Part shown: piece after piece, positions 1 to 10,860 of the stretch
Layout: the number at the start of each line of letters is the position of its first letter
Numbering within the stretch: position 1 is the stretch's first letter
Origin: Rhipidocladum racemiflorum
Lineage: Eukaryota; Streptophyta; Magnoliopsida; Poales; Poaceae
Assembly (NCBI GenBank): GCA_036346355.1
Contig: JAYEVF010000093.1
Span: 45,635-109,634 of the forward strand
Length of the DNA stretch: 64,000 nucleotides
Direction of reading: 5' to 3'
The notes under the pieces: generated by a model
The model's input: the letters and a program-made list of their open reading frames with translations, nothing else
The model's database searches: none
Told to the model about the DNA's origin: nothing
Program-made: the position numbers and the translations under genes

Positions 1-1160
1 CAATGTAAGAAGACCATCTCAGATCCATCGAGGCTGCACAAGAGATTGCTAACACTACTCTTGCTACTATTTTGGCTAGACTTGATAGTTTTGCAGCTGT
101 TGCATCTGGTGCTTCCAATCCACCACCCCGTCGTCCAAGCAACAATTCAGCTCCACGGGAGAGGTCCCCAGCAGATTTAGAAGAATAGAACGAAGAGCAC
201 GAATATGATGACACCACTGATGTGGAAGAGGTCAACCCTGTCCATTACAATAATGATCGTGACCATCATCGGCTACGCTTCAATCAGCAAGGTATGCGAC
301 ATGATCCTCCACGACCAAGGGAACGAGAACGAGATGATGTTTTCCCTAAGGTAAATTTCAATATGCCACCTTTTGAAGGTAAATATGACCCTGATGGTTA
401 CCTTAGTAGGGAATTACTTGTTGATCAAAAATTTGCGTGCCGTGATTTCCCTGAGAATAGAAGAGTTAGGGCTGCCACAAGTGAGTTCACTGATTTTGCT
501 TCTGTTTGGTGGAGAGAACATTGCCGTGCTCATCCAAATAATATACCCACCACTTGGGAAGCCTTGAAATTGCTAATGAGGCATAGATTTGTTCCTTCAT
601 ACTATGCTATAGATTTATTGAATAAATTACAGCGCCTACACCAAGGTAAGAATTCGGTGGAAGAATATTACCAAGAATTGCAAATTGGCATGTTGCGTTG
701 TGGATTAATTGAGAATGAGGAAGCTTCTATGGCTCGTTTCTTAGGTGGTTTAACTCGAGAAATCCAGGATATTCTAGACTATAAGGATTATAATTCGATG
801 ACTCGGTTGTTCCATCTTGCTTGCAAAGCTGAACGTGAAGTGCGAGTCGTCAATCGAGGGCAAAGACTAACTTTTCTGCAGGCCGAACTACTTCATGGAT
901 ACCGCGCAACCCTGCTGCCCCTGTCAGCCGTACTACCACGCCGACCTCTTCCATCAACAGAACGGCGTCCGCCACCGCAAATTCGGCACCACGACCAACG
1001 CCGACGAAAAGTGCCACACAAGCTACTACAAATAGTTCGCCGTCAGTTTGGCCGTGATCAACGGACGCACCAAAGATGTTCGATGCCATCGCTGCAAGGG
1101 TTTCGGTCACATGATGATGGAGTCTCCGACCTAGCGTGTGCTAATAATCCGTGAAGACGA
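1..1160 (+). pseudogene. gag: gag (capsid) remnant of CRM copy 1
   Basis: This is the nucleocapsid/capsid precursor that packages the element's RNA in cytoplasmic particles. The capsid core reads from about 346 to 860, with YDPDGYL, FASVWWREHC, QRLHQGKNSVEEYYQELQ and LGGLTREIQDILDYK visible in one frame. Upstream, a stop at about 185 interrupts the frame that is open in copy 2. After about 845 the frame shifts at the proline/serine-rich linker. The open frame covering 222-1154 therefore has a genuine core and a spurious tail. The start codon lies outside the window; the equivalent ATG in copy 2 is at 26278. It is not expected to give a working Gag. Confidence 0.85.
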
Positions 1161-1728
1161 CGAGTATGACTCGGCAAGTGATCTTGATGTAGAAACATAT
1201 GCTTTGCTCGCTGAACATGAAGACGGCGATCCGAATGCCGAGCATGACGAGGTGCACGTGGCGCTGGTGATGCCGACCAATATTTGAGTATTATTGCACA
1301 ACGTGTGCTTAGTGCTCAGATTGCTCGCTGATCCAAATCAACGCCACAACTTGTTTTACACAAAAGGCGTCGTCAAGGAGCGATCCATTCGAATAATCAT
1401 TGATGGTGGGAGTTGCAATAATATAGCAAGCATGGACATGGTGGAGAAGCTATCACTCTCCACTAGACCACACCCTCAGCCCTACCACATTCAATGGTTC
1501 AGCAACAGCGGCAAACTCAAGGTAACTCGCATGGTAAGAGTACATTTCGCTTTAGGTTCCTATCATGATTATGTTGATTGCGATGTCGTACCTATGCAAG
1601 CATGTTCTATGTTATTAGGTAGACCGTGGCAATATGATAAGGATTGTTTACATCATGGTAGAACAAATCAATACTCTTTTGTGCATAAAGAAAAGAAAAT
1701 TGTGCTACACCCAATGTCGCCATTGTAA
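1061..1728 (+). pseudogene. pol: Zinc knuckle and aspartic protease remnant, CRM copy 1
   Basis: The CCHC knuckle near 1078-1135 is damaged. Relative to copy 2, one base is missing after the first Cys codon region, and the last Cys codon is TCT (Ser), not TGT. The protease domain is readable in 1294-1728: the active-site triad appears as DGG in RIIIDGGSCNNIAS near 1400, followed by the flap and core, and CSMLLGRPWQYDKDC near 1605-1650. DGG instead of the usual DSG/DTG is shared with copy 2, so it is probably normal for this family. The frame is lost just before 1294 and again at 1728. Confidence 0.8.
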
Positions 1729-2775
1729 AGGATGAAATTGCTAGATCTAGCAAAGAGAAAAATCGAGAGAATTCTAAGAGTGAAAATCAGATTGTCGCCA
1801 AAGGACTTGAACAACATAAACAGAGAGAATCTAACCTTGATTATGCCCAGCCGAATGAGATTAAATTGAAAGGTGCTTGTTTTCTTGCAAAAAAAATCTG
1901 ATTTGAATGAGTTGGATGTTTGTAGGTATACATGCTATGCTTTGGTCTGCAAAGAAACTTTGTTTTCACTAGAGGAGATGTCTCTCTCTTTGCCTCCTGT
2001 TGTCACTAACCTTTTGCAGGAATACACTGACATCTTCCCAAAGGACATCCCCTCAGGGCTGCCGCCAATTAGAGGGATTGAGCATCAAATTGATCTCATT
2101 CCAGGGGCATCCTTGCCCAACCGAGCACCTTACGTAACCAACCACGAAGAGATGCAAGAGATACAACGCCAAGTTCAAGAATTGCTTGATAAAGGGTAAT
2201 GCGTCACGTGAATCTCTTAGTCCTTGTCTTTGTGCAGTCATTTTAGTACCTAAGAAAGATGGAACATGGCTCATGTGTGTGGATTGTCGAGCAATTAATA
2301 ATATCACCATTAGATATCGCCATCCTATTCCTCGGTTAGACGATATGCTTGATGAATTAAGTGGCTCTACTGTGTTCTCTAAAGTGGATTTGCGTAGTGG
2401 GTATCACCAGATTCGCATGAAGTTAGGAGATGAATGGAAAACAGCATTTAAAACTAAGTTCGGGTTATATGAGTGGTTAGTAATGCCTTTGGGTTGACTA
2501 ATGCTCCTAGCACTTTCATGAGATTGATGAACGAGGTTTTACGTGCTTTCATTGGAAAATTTGTGGTAGTTTACTTCGATGATATCTTGATTTATAGCAA
2601 ATCTTTAGAGGCTCATCTTGAACATCTACGTGCTGTTTTTAATGCTTTACGCGATGCACGCTTATTTGGTAACCTTGAGAAGTGCACCTTTTGCACGGAT
2701 CGAGTATCTTTTTCTTGGCTATGTTGTTACTCCACAGGAATTGAAGTTGACCAAGCCAAGGTTGAAGCGATCTGA
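1729..2775 (+). pseudogene. pol: Protease-RT linker and reverse transcriptase remnant, CRM copy 1
   Basis: Reverse transcriptase copies the element RNA to cDNA. The linker (1873-2199) carries the YTDIFPKDIPSGLPPIRG motif before RT. The RT core follows in three frame segments: ILVPKKDGTWLMCVDCRAIN (about 2240-2300), RYRHPIPRLDDMLDEL, FSKVDLRSGYHQIRMK, and the catalytic YFDD at 2572-2583 followed by ILIYSKSLEAHLEHL. Both catalytic aspartates of YFDD are intact. Breaks include a TAA at 2197-2199, a frameshift near 2490, an extra base near 2710, and a TGA at 2773-2775. The TAA and TGA recur in copy 2. Confidence 0.85.
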
Positions 2776-3578
2776 GTTGGCCGACTCCTAACACGGTCAC
2801 ACAGTGCGAAGTTTTCTAGGACTTGCGGATTCTATCATCGTTTTGTGAAGGATTTCAGCACCATCGCTGCACCCATGAATGAGCTCACCAAGAAGGGTGT
2901 ACCTTTTGCTTGGGGCAAGTCGCAGGAAGATGCCTTCAACATTCTGAAAGCTAAGTTAACCCATGCACCCTTACTCCGGCTTCCGGACTTTTCTAAGACT
3001 TTTGAACTAGAATGTGATGCTAGTGGAATTGGTTTGGGTGGTGTTATTACAAGAAGGAAAACACATTTGCTTATTTTAGTGAGAAGTTGAGTGGGCCAAG
3101 TTTGAATTATTCTACTTATGATAAGGAGTTATATGCGCTAGTTCGAACTTTAGAAACAAGGCAACATTATTTATGGCCCAAGGAATTTGTTATACATTCT
3201 GATCATGAATCGTTAAAACATATTAGAAGTCAAGCTAAACTGAACCGTAGACATGCAAAGTGGGCTGAATTCATTGAGTCATTTCCTTATGTCATCAAAC
3301 ACAAAAAGGGAAAGGATAATGTCATTGCTGATGCCTTGTCTAGGAGATATACCATGCTCTCACAACTTGACTTGAAAATTTTTGGTTTGGAAACGATTAA
3401 AGAGCAATATGTGCATGATGATGATTTTAAAAATGTGTTGCTCAATTGTAAAGAGGGAAAAACTTGGAACAAATTTGTCCTCAATAATGGGTTTGTGTTT
3501 AGAGCAAACAAACTATGTATTCCAGCTAGTTCTGTTCGTTTGTTATTGCTACAGGAAGCGCATGGGGAGGAGGATTGA
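2776..3578 (+). pseudogene. pol: RNase H remnant, CRM copy 1
   Basis: RNase H degrades the RNA strand of the RNA/DNA hybrid during reverse transcription. The domain is visible as FELECDASGIGLGGV (about 3000-3045), a frameshift at about 3046-3060, then NYSTYDKELYALVRTLE and FVIHSDHESLKHIRSQAK, and the connection-domain ending ADALSRRYTMLSQLD near 3340. The catalytic Asp of ECDAS and the Glu of DKELYAL are present, but they lie in different frames because of the indel. The segment from 3087 to 3578 is open and ends in TGA at 3576-3578, immediately before the integrase frame. The same break is found in copy 2. Confidence 0.82.
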
Positions 3579-4789
3579 TGGGACACTTTGGTGTGAAGAG
3601 GACGGAGGACATACTCGCTAGCCATTTCTTTTGGCCCAAGATGAGACGAGACGTGGAACGTTTCATCGCTCGCTGTTCTACATGTCAAAAAGCTAAGTCA
3701 CGACTTAATCCACATGGTTTATACATGCCTCTGCCTGTTCCTAACGTGCCTTGGGAGGATATTTCTATGGACTTTGTTTTAGGACTTCCTAGAACAAAGA
3801 AGGGGAGGGATATATCTTTGTCGTTGTGGATAGATTTTCTAAAAATGGCACACTTCATACCTTGTCACAAAAGCGATGACGCTACCAACATTGCTGACTT
3901 ATTCTTTCGTGAAATTGTTCGCTTACATGGTGTGCCAAACACAATAGTTTCAAATCGTGACACTAAATTCTTAAGCCACTTTTGGAGAACTTTGTGGGCT
4001 AAATTGGGGACTAAACTTTTATTTTCTACTACTTGTCATCCCCAAACTGATGGACAAACTGAGGTCGTTAATCGAACTTTATCTACCATGCTTAGGGCTG
4101 TTCTGAAAAAGAACATTAAATTGTGGGAAGAATGCTTGCCACATATTGAGTTTGCTTATAATTGGTCTATGCATTCTACTACTAAGATGTGCCCTTTTGA
4201 GATTGTATATGGATTTGTACCTCATGCGCTAATTGATTTGTTACCTATGCCATCTTTGGAGAAATTGAATCTTGATGCTAAACAACGTGCTGATATGATT
4301 ATGAAAATGCATGAGACAACTAAAGAAAACATAGAGCGCATGAATGCTAAATATAAACTTGCTGGTAGTAAGGGAAGGAAACATGTAACTTTTGAACCAG
4401 GCGATTTAGTGTGGTTGCATTTGCGAAAAGATCGATTCACAGAATTAAGAAAATCTAAGTTGATGCCGCGAGCTGATGGTCCTTTCAAAGTATTGGCAAA
4501 GATTAATGATAATGCATACAAGCTTGAATTGCCTGCAGATTTTGGGGTTAGTCCCACATTCAACATTGCCGATTTGAAACCATACTTGGGAGAAGATAAT
4601 GAACTTGAGTCGAGGACGACTCAAATGCAAGAAGGGGAGGATGATGAGGACATCACTACCATGAATACGGCCATACCTACAAACCCAATGGAAACCAATA
4701 ATGTCATAAAAGGGCCAATTACTCGAGCTCGCGCACGTCAATTCAATTACCAGGTGAATCGTTCCTCGGGTTGCATACAAATAATTTAA
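3575..4789 (+). pseudogene. pol: Integrase with CRM-type C-terminal extension, copy 1; catalytic Asp replaced by Asn
   Basis: This is a 404-codon open stretch. An HHCC zinc-binding region (GHFGVKRTEDILASHFFWP, then CSTC) opens it. The first catalytic Asp is in DISMDFVLGLP. The second should be in VSDRD but reads VSNRD, with codon AAT at 3953-3955; copy 2 has GAC. The Glu follows in HPQTDGQTEVVNRTL. A one-base loss near 3811 and a one-base gain near 3842 scramble about ten codons between them. The C-terminal part has FEPGDLVWLHLRKDRF, a GPFKVL barrel and ADLKPYLGE. The frame crosses the LTR start at 4642 and ends at 4789, as expected for CRM, where the C-terminal motif overlaps the LTR. No standard chromodomain is seen. 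The Asn alone should abolish strand transfer. Confidence 0.88.
4631..4641 (+). other. Polypurine tract of CRM copy 1
   Basis: The purine run gaaggggagga lies directly before the LTR start. It is the expected primer for plus-strand DNA synthesis. It lies inside the integrase reading frame. Confidence 0.8.
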
Positions 4790-5567
4790 TGAATGGAATG
4801 CTATTTAATCCTTGTGATGATTTTATTGTCCTTAGGAACCAAGGAGAAGGACTCCCCAAGCGTCAAGCATGAAGCCAATTCTTCCGGTCAGAAGTTATAC
4901 TCGGATTCGGCCTCCGGATAGCATCAACTTAAAATGACCATAACTTTTGATCCACAAGGGTGTTTGGGGTCTATGACTACTGGTTTGAAAGGTTTCGACG
5001 TCCTCTTTCCAACGGATCTGGCCCCATCCCCAAATTCTATTCGAGTCGACGGGAATCTACAAAACAATTGGCATCACTTTTCCAAACCGAGAAGACTTGG
5101 GCATTGGGCCTTGTAATAGAGTTCAGTTGGTGTCCTCTTTGCTTTGGACGTGATTCCCATGACCCTAGCTTTCATAAATAGCTAGACATCGGCTCCTTAG
5201 GGTTTTGGGTTTTATTTTATTAGTTTAGCCAAGTACAAACTTGATGCTGCGAGTTGTGCGGGACAGCCACCTTGTCAAGATCGTCAATAAGACTCCACTT
5301 TGTTTCACCTCCACTTTTATCCGCAATTTCAGATAGCTTATCCTATTGTTCTTGCTTGTTCTTCGGTTGCTTGCAAGAATTGAACCTCGTGTTCAGGTTG
5401 ATCGTGCCTACGGCAAGATCAATAACCCGCCGGAGTTGGTTTAGCGATTGCTAAGGCGCATCGTCGTCGTATGGTGTAGTCGGATCGTCAAAGTCGACTC
5501 CAACAAATTGATCGCGTGTTTCTCATCGAAAGATCGGGACACCCTCAGTGCCATCACGGCGCCATCA
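4642..5567 (+). repeat. 3' LTR of CRM copy 1 (926 bp)
   Basis: The LTR starts TGATGAGGACATC right after the polypurine tract and ends ...GCGCCATCA, giving terminal TGATG/CATCA inverted ends. It matches 41610-42507 along its length, and its 3' part matches 24563-25109, which is followed by the primer binding site and so fixes the LTR 3' end. An ATAAATA box sits at 5174-5180. The LTR contains the last 148 bases of the integrase reading frame. Confidence 0.85.
5174..5180 (+). promoter_or_regulatory. Putative TATA box in CRM LTR
   Basis: ATAAATA lies within ctttcataaatag. The same box is found at the equivalent place in the other two sense CRM LTRs (near 24719 and 42116). That conservation, about 390 bp before the LTR end, suggests the core promoter. 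Confidence 0.5.
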
Positions 5568-8280
5568 CTAGCGCTTTTCATCATTTGTTTCAAATCTGTT
5601 CGAGTATATCTGGAAGAATCCCCACGGCCGGGTTGAGCGAACGCTGCGGCGGCGACCATACGAAAATGAAAATGATGCACGAAATGAAACATTGTGGCAA
5701 ACACCACACGCGCCGAAAATGTGCACGGAATGGAACATCGTGGCAAGCACCCCACACGCTGCAACCTTGCATGCCAAAATGAAACATTGCGGCACAAAAC
5801 GAAAGTGATGAACGAAATGAAGCCGGGTGCCAAACACGCCGAATGCAATTCATATGTGTTGTGACTCATTTAGGCATGCATTTCGAATCCGTCCGAGTCG
5901 GCGTGAAATATTCCGCAACGACGAGTTCCTAAGCTGAAAGAATTGAAAGCATTGCACGAAACGAAACCGAGTGCCAAACACCAAGAATTAACTTACGATG
6001 TTCGCTTGTGCATTTCAACGCAATTCTGCATTCATTTCGAATACGTCCGAGTGAGTGCGAAACATCCCTCCGCGACGGGTCACAAGGGGTACTGCAAGCT
6101 GCGGAATGAAAACGATGCAGGAAACGAAACTGGCTGTCAAACTCCCCGAATGGGCTTCACATGTGCCCTAGCCCGTTTCGGCAAGCATTTCGAGTACGTC
6201 CGACTTGAAGCGAAACATTCATGCACAATGGTAATGTAAACCACATGCGTACCAGAATGGTGCACAAAGAGAAACATTGTTCCAAACATGCCGATTGAAC
6301 TTCGTATATGCCCAAGCGCATTTCGGCATCCGTTTTGAATCTTTCCGAGTCGTGTGAAACATTCCTCCGCGACGAGGACTGTATGGCGCATGGATTTTCA
6401 CAAGAAAATGACGCATAAGATGAAGCTGAGTGTCAATCAACCCGAATGGGCTTCATGTTTGCCGTAGCTCATTTTAGCAAGCAATTTGGGCTCATTCGAG
6501 TCGGTGTGAAACCTACACCACAAACGGAACCATAAGTCACGTTCGCACCAGAACGAGTACGAAAAGAAAGCTCGTGGCAGACAACCTGAATAGTGTTCAT
6601 GTGCGCCCAAGCTCATTTCGGCATGCATTTCTGCTGCTTCCGGGTCGGTGTAAAACATTTCTAAGTGATAGGTGCCAACGGGTACTGCGAGCTGCGTGCT
6701 TATCAAAACGATGCATGGAAGGAAAATATAGGCCAAACTCCGCGAGTGGACTTTACATGCCTTTCAGCACAATTCTGCATTCATTTCGAATACGTCTAAG
6801 TGAGTGTGGAACATTCCTCCGCGACGGGTCGCAAGTTGTACTGCAAGCTGTGTTCGGACGAAAACGATGCACGATAGGAAAATTGGTGTCAAACTCCGCG
6901 GATGGAGTTCATATATGCCCTATCCCATTTCAACAAGCATTTCGAGTATGCGTGCGAGTTGATGCGAAACATTCATGCACGGCGGGTCCCTAGTGGTACT
7001 GCAAACTACACGCATACCAAAACGGTGCACAACACGAAACTTTGTTCCAATCATGCCGAATGAACTTCATATACGCCCACACACTTTTCGGCATGCGTTT
7101 GAGTCCGTCCAGAGTTCTTGTGAAACATTTGCCCACAATGAGCATGAACGAATACTACAAGCGGCGCCCATTCGAAAACTTTGCGCGGTATGAAATTGAG
7201 TGCCAAACACAACAACTGGAGTTCATATGTGCTTTAACTCATTTTGGCATGCATTTCGATTATGTCCGAGTCGGTGTCAAACATTCCACCGCGACGGGTT
7301 CCCACGGGTAATACAAGCGAGAATACAAAGCGGAACCGATGCATGAAATCGGGCGAGTGCCAAACGCCCCGAAAGAAGTTACCATGTTTGCTACCGCTTT
7401 TCATCATTTGTTTCGAATCCGTTCGAGTACGTCTGAAAGAATCCCCCACGACGGGTCCGAACGGCCACTGCAGCGGCAGCCATACGAAAATGAAAATGAT
7501 GCACGAAATGAAACATTGTGGCAAACACCACACGCGTTGAAAATGATGCATGGAATGGAATATCGTGGCAAGCAACCCACACGCTGCAACCTTGCACGCC
7601 AAAATGAAACATTGCGACGCGAAACGAATGTATTGAACGAAATGAAGCCGGGTGCCAAACACGCCGAATGTAATTCATATGTGTTGTGACTCATTTAGGC
7701 AAGCATTTCGAATCCGTCCGAGTCGGCGTGAAATATTCCGCAACGACGAGTTCCTAAGCTGAAAGAATTGAAAGCGATGCACGAAACGAAATTGAGTGCC
7801 AAACACCCGGAATTAACTTACGATGTTCGCTTGTGCATTTCAGCGCAATTCTGCATTCATTTCGAATACGTCCGAGTAAGTGCGAAACATCCCTCCGCGA
7901 CGGGTCACAAGGGCTACTGCAAGCTGCGTCCGAATGAAAACGATACAGGAAACGAAACTGGGTGTCAAACTCCCCGAATGGGCTTCACATGTGCCCTAGG
8001 CCGTTTCAGCAAGCGTTTCGAGTACGTCCGACTTGAAGCGAAACATTCATGCACAGTGGTAATGTACACCACACGCGTACCAGAATCGTGCACAAAGAGA
8101 AACATTGTTCCAAACACGCCGAATGAACTTTGTATTTGCCCAAGCGCATTTCGGCATGCGTTTTGAATCTTTCCGAGTCGTGTGAAACATTCCTCCGCGA
8201 CGAGGACTGTATGGTGCATGGATTTTCACAAGAAAACGACGCATAAGATGAAGCTGAGTGTCAATCAACCCGAATGGGCT
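5568..8280 (+). repeat. Satellite block A: about 155-bp monomers in a 1.82-kb higher-order repeat
   Basis: Diverged monomers of about 144-162 bp start near 5846, 5992, 6154, 6299, 6451, 6595, 6751, 6908, 7065, 7219 and 7378. Each shows a (c/g)ttcatatg-like start, a gcatttcga...gtccgag core, gaaacattc, and a gatgcacgaa...tgccaaac end. The twelfth position (7378-7670) is an enlarged unit of about 290 bp containing short subrepeats. The same unit recurs at 1823 bp (5574 against 7397), which defines the higher-order period. The monomer size matches centromeric satellites of other grasses, but I cannot place it in a named family. Confidence 0.85.
8276..8280. other. Target-site duplication gggct, left of Tekay-1
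   Basis: gggct occurs directly before the left LTR and again at 17808-17812 after the right LTR. Uninterrupted satellite copies (for example near 6446-6452) contain it once, so the insertion is a simple one. Confidence 0.9.
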
Positions 8281-10482
8281 TGTAACACCCCGGCATTTAA
8301 TATGCCCGAATGCTACCAAACACAAGCTAAACAACAACTAAATACCATATTTAGCATAAAATTCCAGCAAAGGTGCATAGGCTAAAAACCGAGATTTCGG
8401 CAGCACCTCCTTCGTTTTATCATGAATTTAAGGAACAGCAACAATATAGCATTATATGGCAATAAGAGAAACATCTAAATCAGCAATAAATAAAGTCTTA
8501 ACGACAATAAAAGACTAACATCAAGCTCTTAAAGTTCCAAGTGTCAAACAAACAATAGAACTCTCATTAACCAAGCTAAGACTTAATTTAACGGCCATCA
8601 CACGCAATTTATTATCCAACTAAATGAAATGACTTGGGGAAACACTAAGGTGAAGCAACGTGTGAGCGTGTGACTAATCCCCTTTCCCGCATGCCGTTCT
8701 CATGGTACCTAAAACAACAAGAAAACACAAGGGTGAGTTCGAAAACTCAGCAAGCATACTGCAATGGACAACAAGCATAACAACAAGTCAATAACATCTT
8801 TCATCATGTATAACATCTCATTCATGAATACTTATCAATATCATCATCAATTTGTATGCGATGTAATGCATTGCTCCTGACCCTCTGGAACCTCATACCG
8901 GTATGGGAAGTACACACCCGTCGGTGTGCACCCTTTCCTCCCTTCCATCCCGAAGATGGAGGGTGCCTACTCGCTTCCAAACACCACGTGGATGGAATCA
9001 CGACATAGGACTTACTCAATGGCGTTCCGGATTAGTCATAACTTTCTCACCGACCTTGCCGGACTAGTTAAGACTTTCTCACCGCCCTCGCCCTATCTCA
9101 TGACATGCATGCAACCATGCCAATTATCATATTCAATTCACATATTAACACATGGCATCATAATATGTTAAACATGCTCATCATATCATATCAATTATTA
9201 ACACATGGCAAGTGAACATATATCATGTAAACAATTCCATCTAATTTCAACATGCAACCTACAACTTGCTATCCATCACAACACACTTGCCTCAACCACG
9301 TGCAACGGATTGGCGGGAAGAAGAGGGAACTCCCGGGGTCACACCACCTGCACATAGGCATCACACACTCACAATCATAACCTCAAAACAGTACACACGC
9401 CCCCATCTAACCCGACATTGCCAACTACTCGCAAAACCTAAAAACAGAGGTTCTGTCGGCGGGACAGCAGCCTTGCAAAAGGCATAACTTGAGTTCTGGG
9501 ACTCCAAATCGAATAAACGAGTACACCGTCGCGAAGCTTAGGAAATTTCCCAACTTTTTCTAGTTATAGGGAAAGACTGATTCGGACTCTAAAATTGTTT
9601 AATCTACAGATTACCACAATCTGTTCCAGTTACGTCACAGATTTTTAGGCGCTCGGCAAAACAGCCATAACTTTCAAACGGCTGATCGGAAATTAACGTG
9701 CTTTACGTCCACGGAAAGATAATTAAATTATCTACAACTTCCTAGAAGTCCGTACGGTCTGATTCGGATTCTAAATCGACGGAAACGCGAACCCTAGTTC
9801 GACTGCTCAATCTGCCCGAAAACAGAAACGTGGACAAGTTTAGATCTAACCCAAATTACTTCAAACCAGCGCCTCCAATTGATCTAAAAACTTGATAAAC
9901 ACCCTAATAACAGTACCTAGATCATCCCCAAGGATCCCCAAGATCATACCTTTGCCCGATGCACAAAACTCCAATGAATCTCCTCGCGAATCGCTCCTCG
10001 CTCCACGTTACTCGCTCCTCGCTCCTCGCTCCTCGCTCCACGGGATGACTCCACATGGTGCTGGGGTGGGGTGGCCACCCTCGGGCAGCATGGGGTGGTG
10101 GGGTGGTGGTGTGGAGGTGGAGGAAAGGGAGGGGGGTGCGCACGGTTTTGGGGGGCTAGGGCTTAGGGGAGGGGGAGGGAGGAGAGGCGCAAGAGGGAGG
10201 TGGGGCGCAATATGGGGAGGTGGGGCGCAAGGGGCTGGGGAAGCCCCTTTTACCAGCCCTCAACCCAATCCTAGTCCGTTCACGGAGTCCTAATCCATCC
10301 CACCAAAGCCCACCAAGGCCCAAAACTCCTCCGGAAGGCCCAAAACCCTAAACGGCTCCTAAACGGCCCGGAAACGTTATTAACCCCCGATCCTTATGAT
10401 TTTAACCTTATTTCCACATCTCATACTGTATTTAACATTATAATGTTCAAAAATTAAGGATACGACACTCCAAGGTGTCACA
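8281..10482 (-). repeat. 3' LTR of Tekay-1 (left on the + strand)
   Basis: This 2,202-bp LTR matches 15603-17807 closely. The differences I saw are scattered substitutions, small indels in homopolymers and G runs, and one copy of a 7-bp repeat (ctcgctc: four here, five in the other LTR). On the plus strand, 10090-10245 is strongly G-rich. The hairpin at 8734-8749 and an AATAAA on the minus strand at 8608-8613 lie near its 3' end. Confidence 0.92.
8734..8749 (-). other. LTR hairpin TGAGTT-TTCG-AACTCA (Tekay-1, 3' LTR)
   Basis: On the minus strand a perfect 6-bp stem closes a TTCG loop. It lies about 455 bp from the LTR 3' end and is followed by a T-rich tract ending TTTTAG, then AATAAA. A hairpin with a different stem occurs at the equivalent place in the two other Tekay families (33608-33625 and 53982-53998). 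Confidence 0.6.
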
Positions 10483-10483
10483 T

Positions 10484-10494
10484 TCTTCCCCCCT
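10484..10494 (-). other. Polypurine tract of Tekay-1
   Basis: On the minus strand AGGGGGGAAGA lies just upstream of the 3' LTR, with ATG between. It is the expected plus-strand primer. Confidence 0.8.
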
Positions 10495-10860
10495 ACAACG
10501 GGCTTCGACCTCGAATCTAAACGCACCAATCACGAAACCCAGCAAAACCAAAGACAGCCAGATTTTTCACATCACATACCCGAGGTGAAAAGCTCAGATA
10601 CTTCTCGCGCATGCGAGATTCCAACTCCCAAGTCGCTTCTCTCTCGGTCTGATGTGACCACAAGACCTTGACAAACTTAAGCGTCTGTTCTTCATCACTC
10701 GCTCTGAAGTCCCTGCATTTCCACAGATCGGGACTCGAAGGTGAGGTCCTGCTGAAGCACTAATGGTTCTAATGGAACCACCAACTCCGGATCATGCAAG
10801 TATTTCTTCAACATCGAGACATGGAACACATCATGCACACCTTGCATGGATTAGGTAGCT
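10495..10860 (-). pseudogene. pol: Chromodomain-bearing pol C-terminus of Tekay-1
   Basis: Read on the minus strand, VHDVFHVSMLKKYL lies near 10810-10850. A chromodomain follows near 10600-10690 with VKVLWSHQTEREATWELE and MREKY. Chromodomains of this lineage bind modified histone H3 and guide integration into heterochromatin. The aromatic and acidic positions of the WSHQTEREATWELE stretch look intact. The frame is broken on both sides, including between the DVFHVS motif and the chromodomain. The remaining 100 or so bases up to the polypurine tract are 3' untranslated sequence. Confidence 0.75.

Larger units (their letters stand above)
1..5567 (+). mobile_element. CRM-lineage Ty3/gypsy retrotransposon, copy 1 (5' end outside window)
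   Basis: The order gag, zinc knuckle, protease, reverse transcriptase, RNase H, integrase, polypurine tract, LTR is that of a Ty3/gypsy chromovirus. The CRM assignment rests on the gag core, on an integrase C-terminus running into the LTR instead of a canonical chromodomain, and on an LTR that starts TGATGAGGACATC after a purine tract. Base 1 matches about base 26409 of copy 2, so roughly 1.3 kb of leader and gag plus the 5' LTR lie outside. The reading frame is broken many times. The 3' end abuts satellite DNA with flank ctagc. The lineage is from family knowledge, not a database search. Confidence 0.85.

Noticed and set aside
5943..8385. Many open frames of 60-140 codons on both strands in the satellite, with recurring peptides
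   Set aside because: They recur in every satellite period, on both strands and in several frames, with no start context or domain. They reflect low stop density of the monomer, not genes.
9892..10293. Gly/Arg-rich open frame in the Tekay-1 LTR
   Set aside because: It is a translation of the G-rich LTR tract, duplicated at 17214-17492 with a different frame. It is not a gene.
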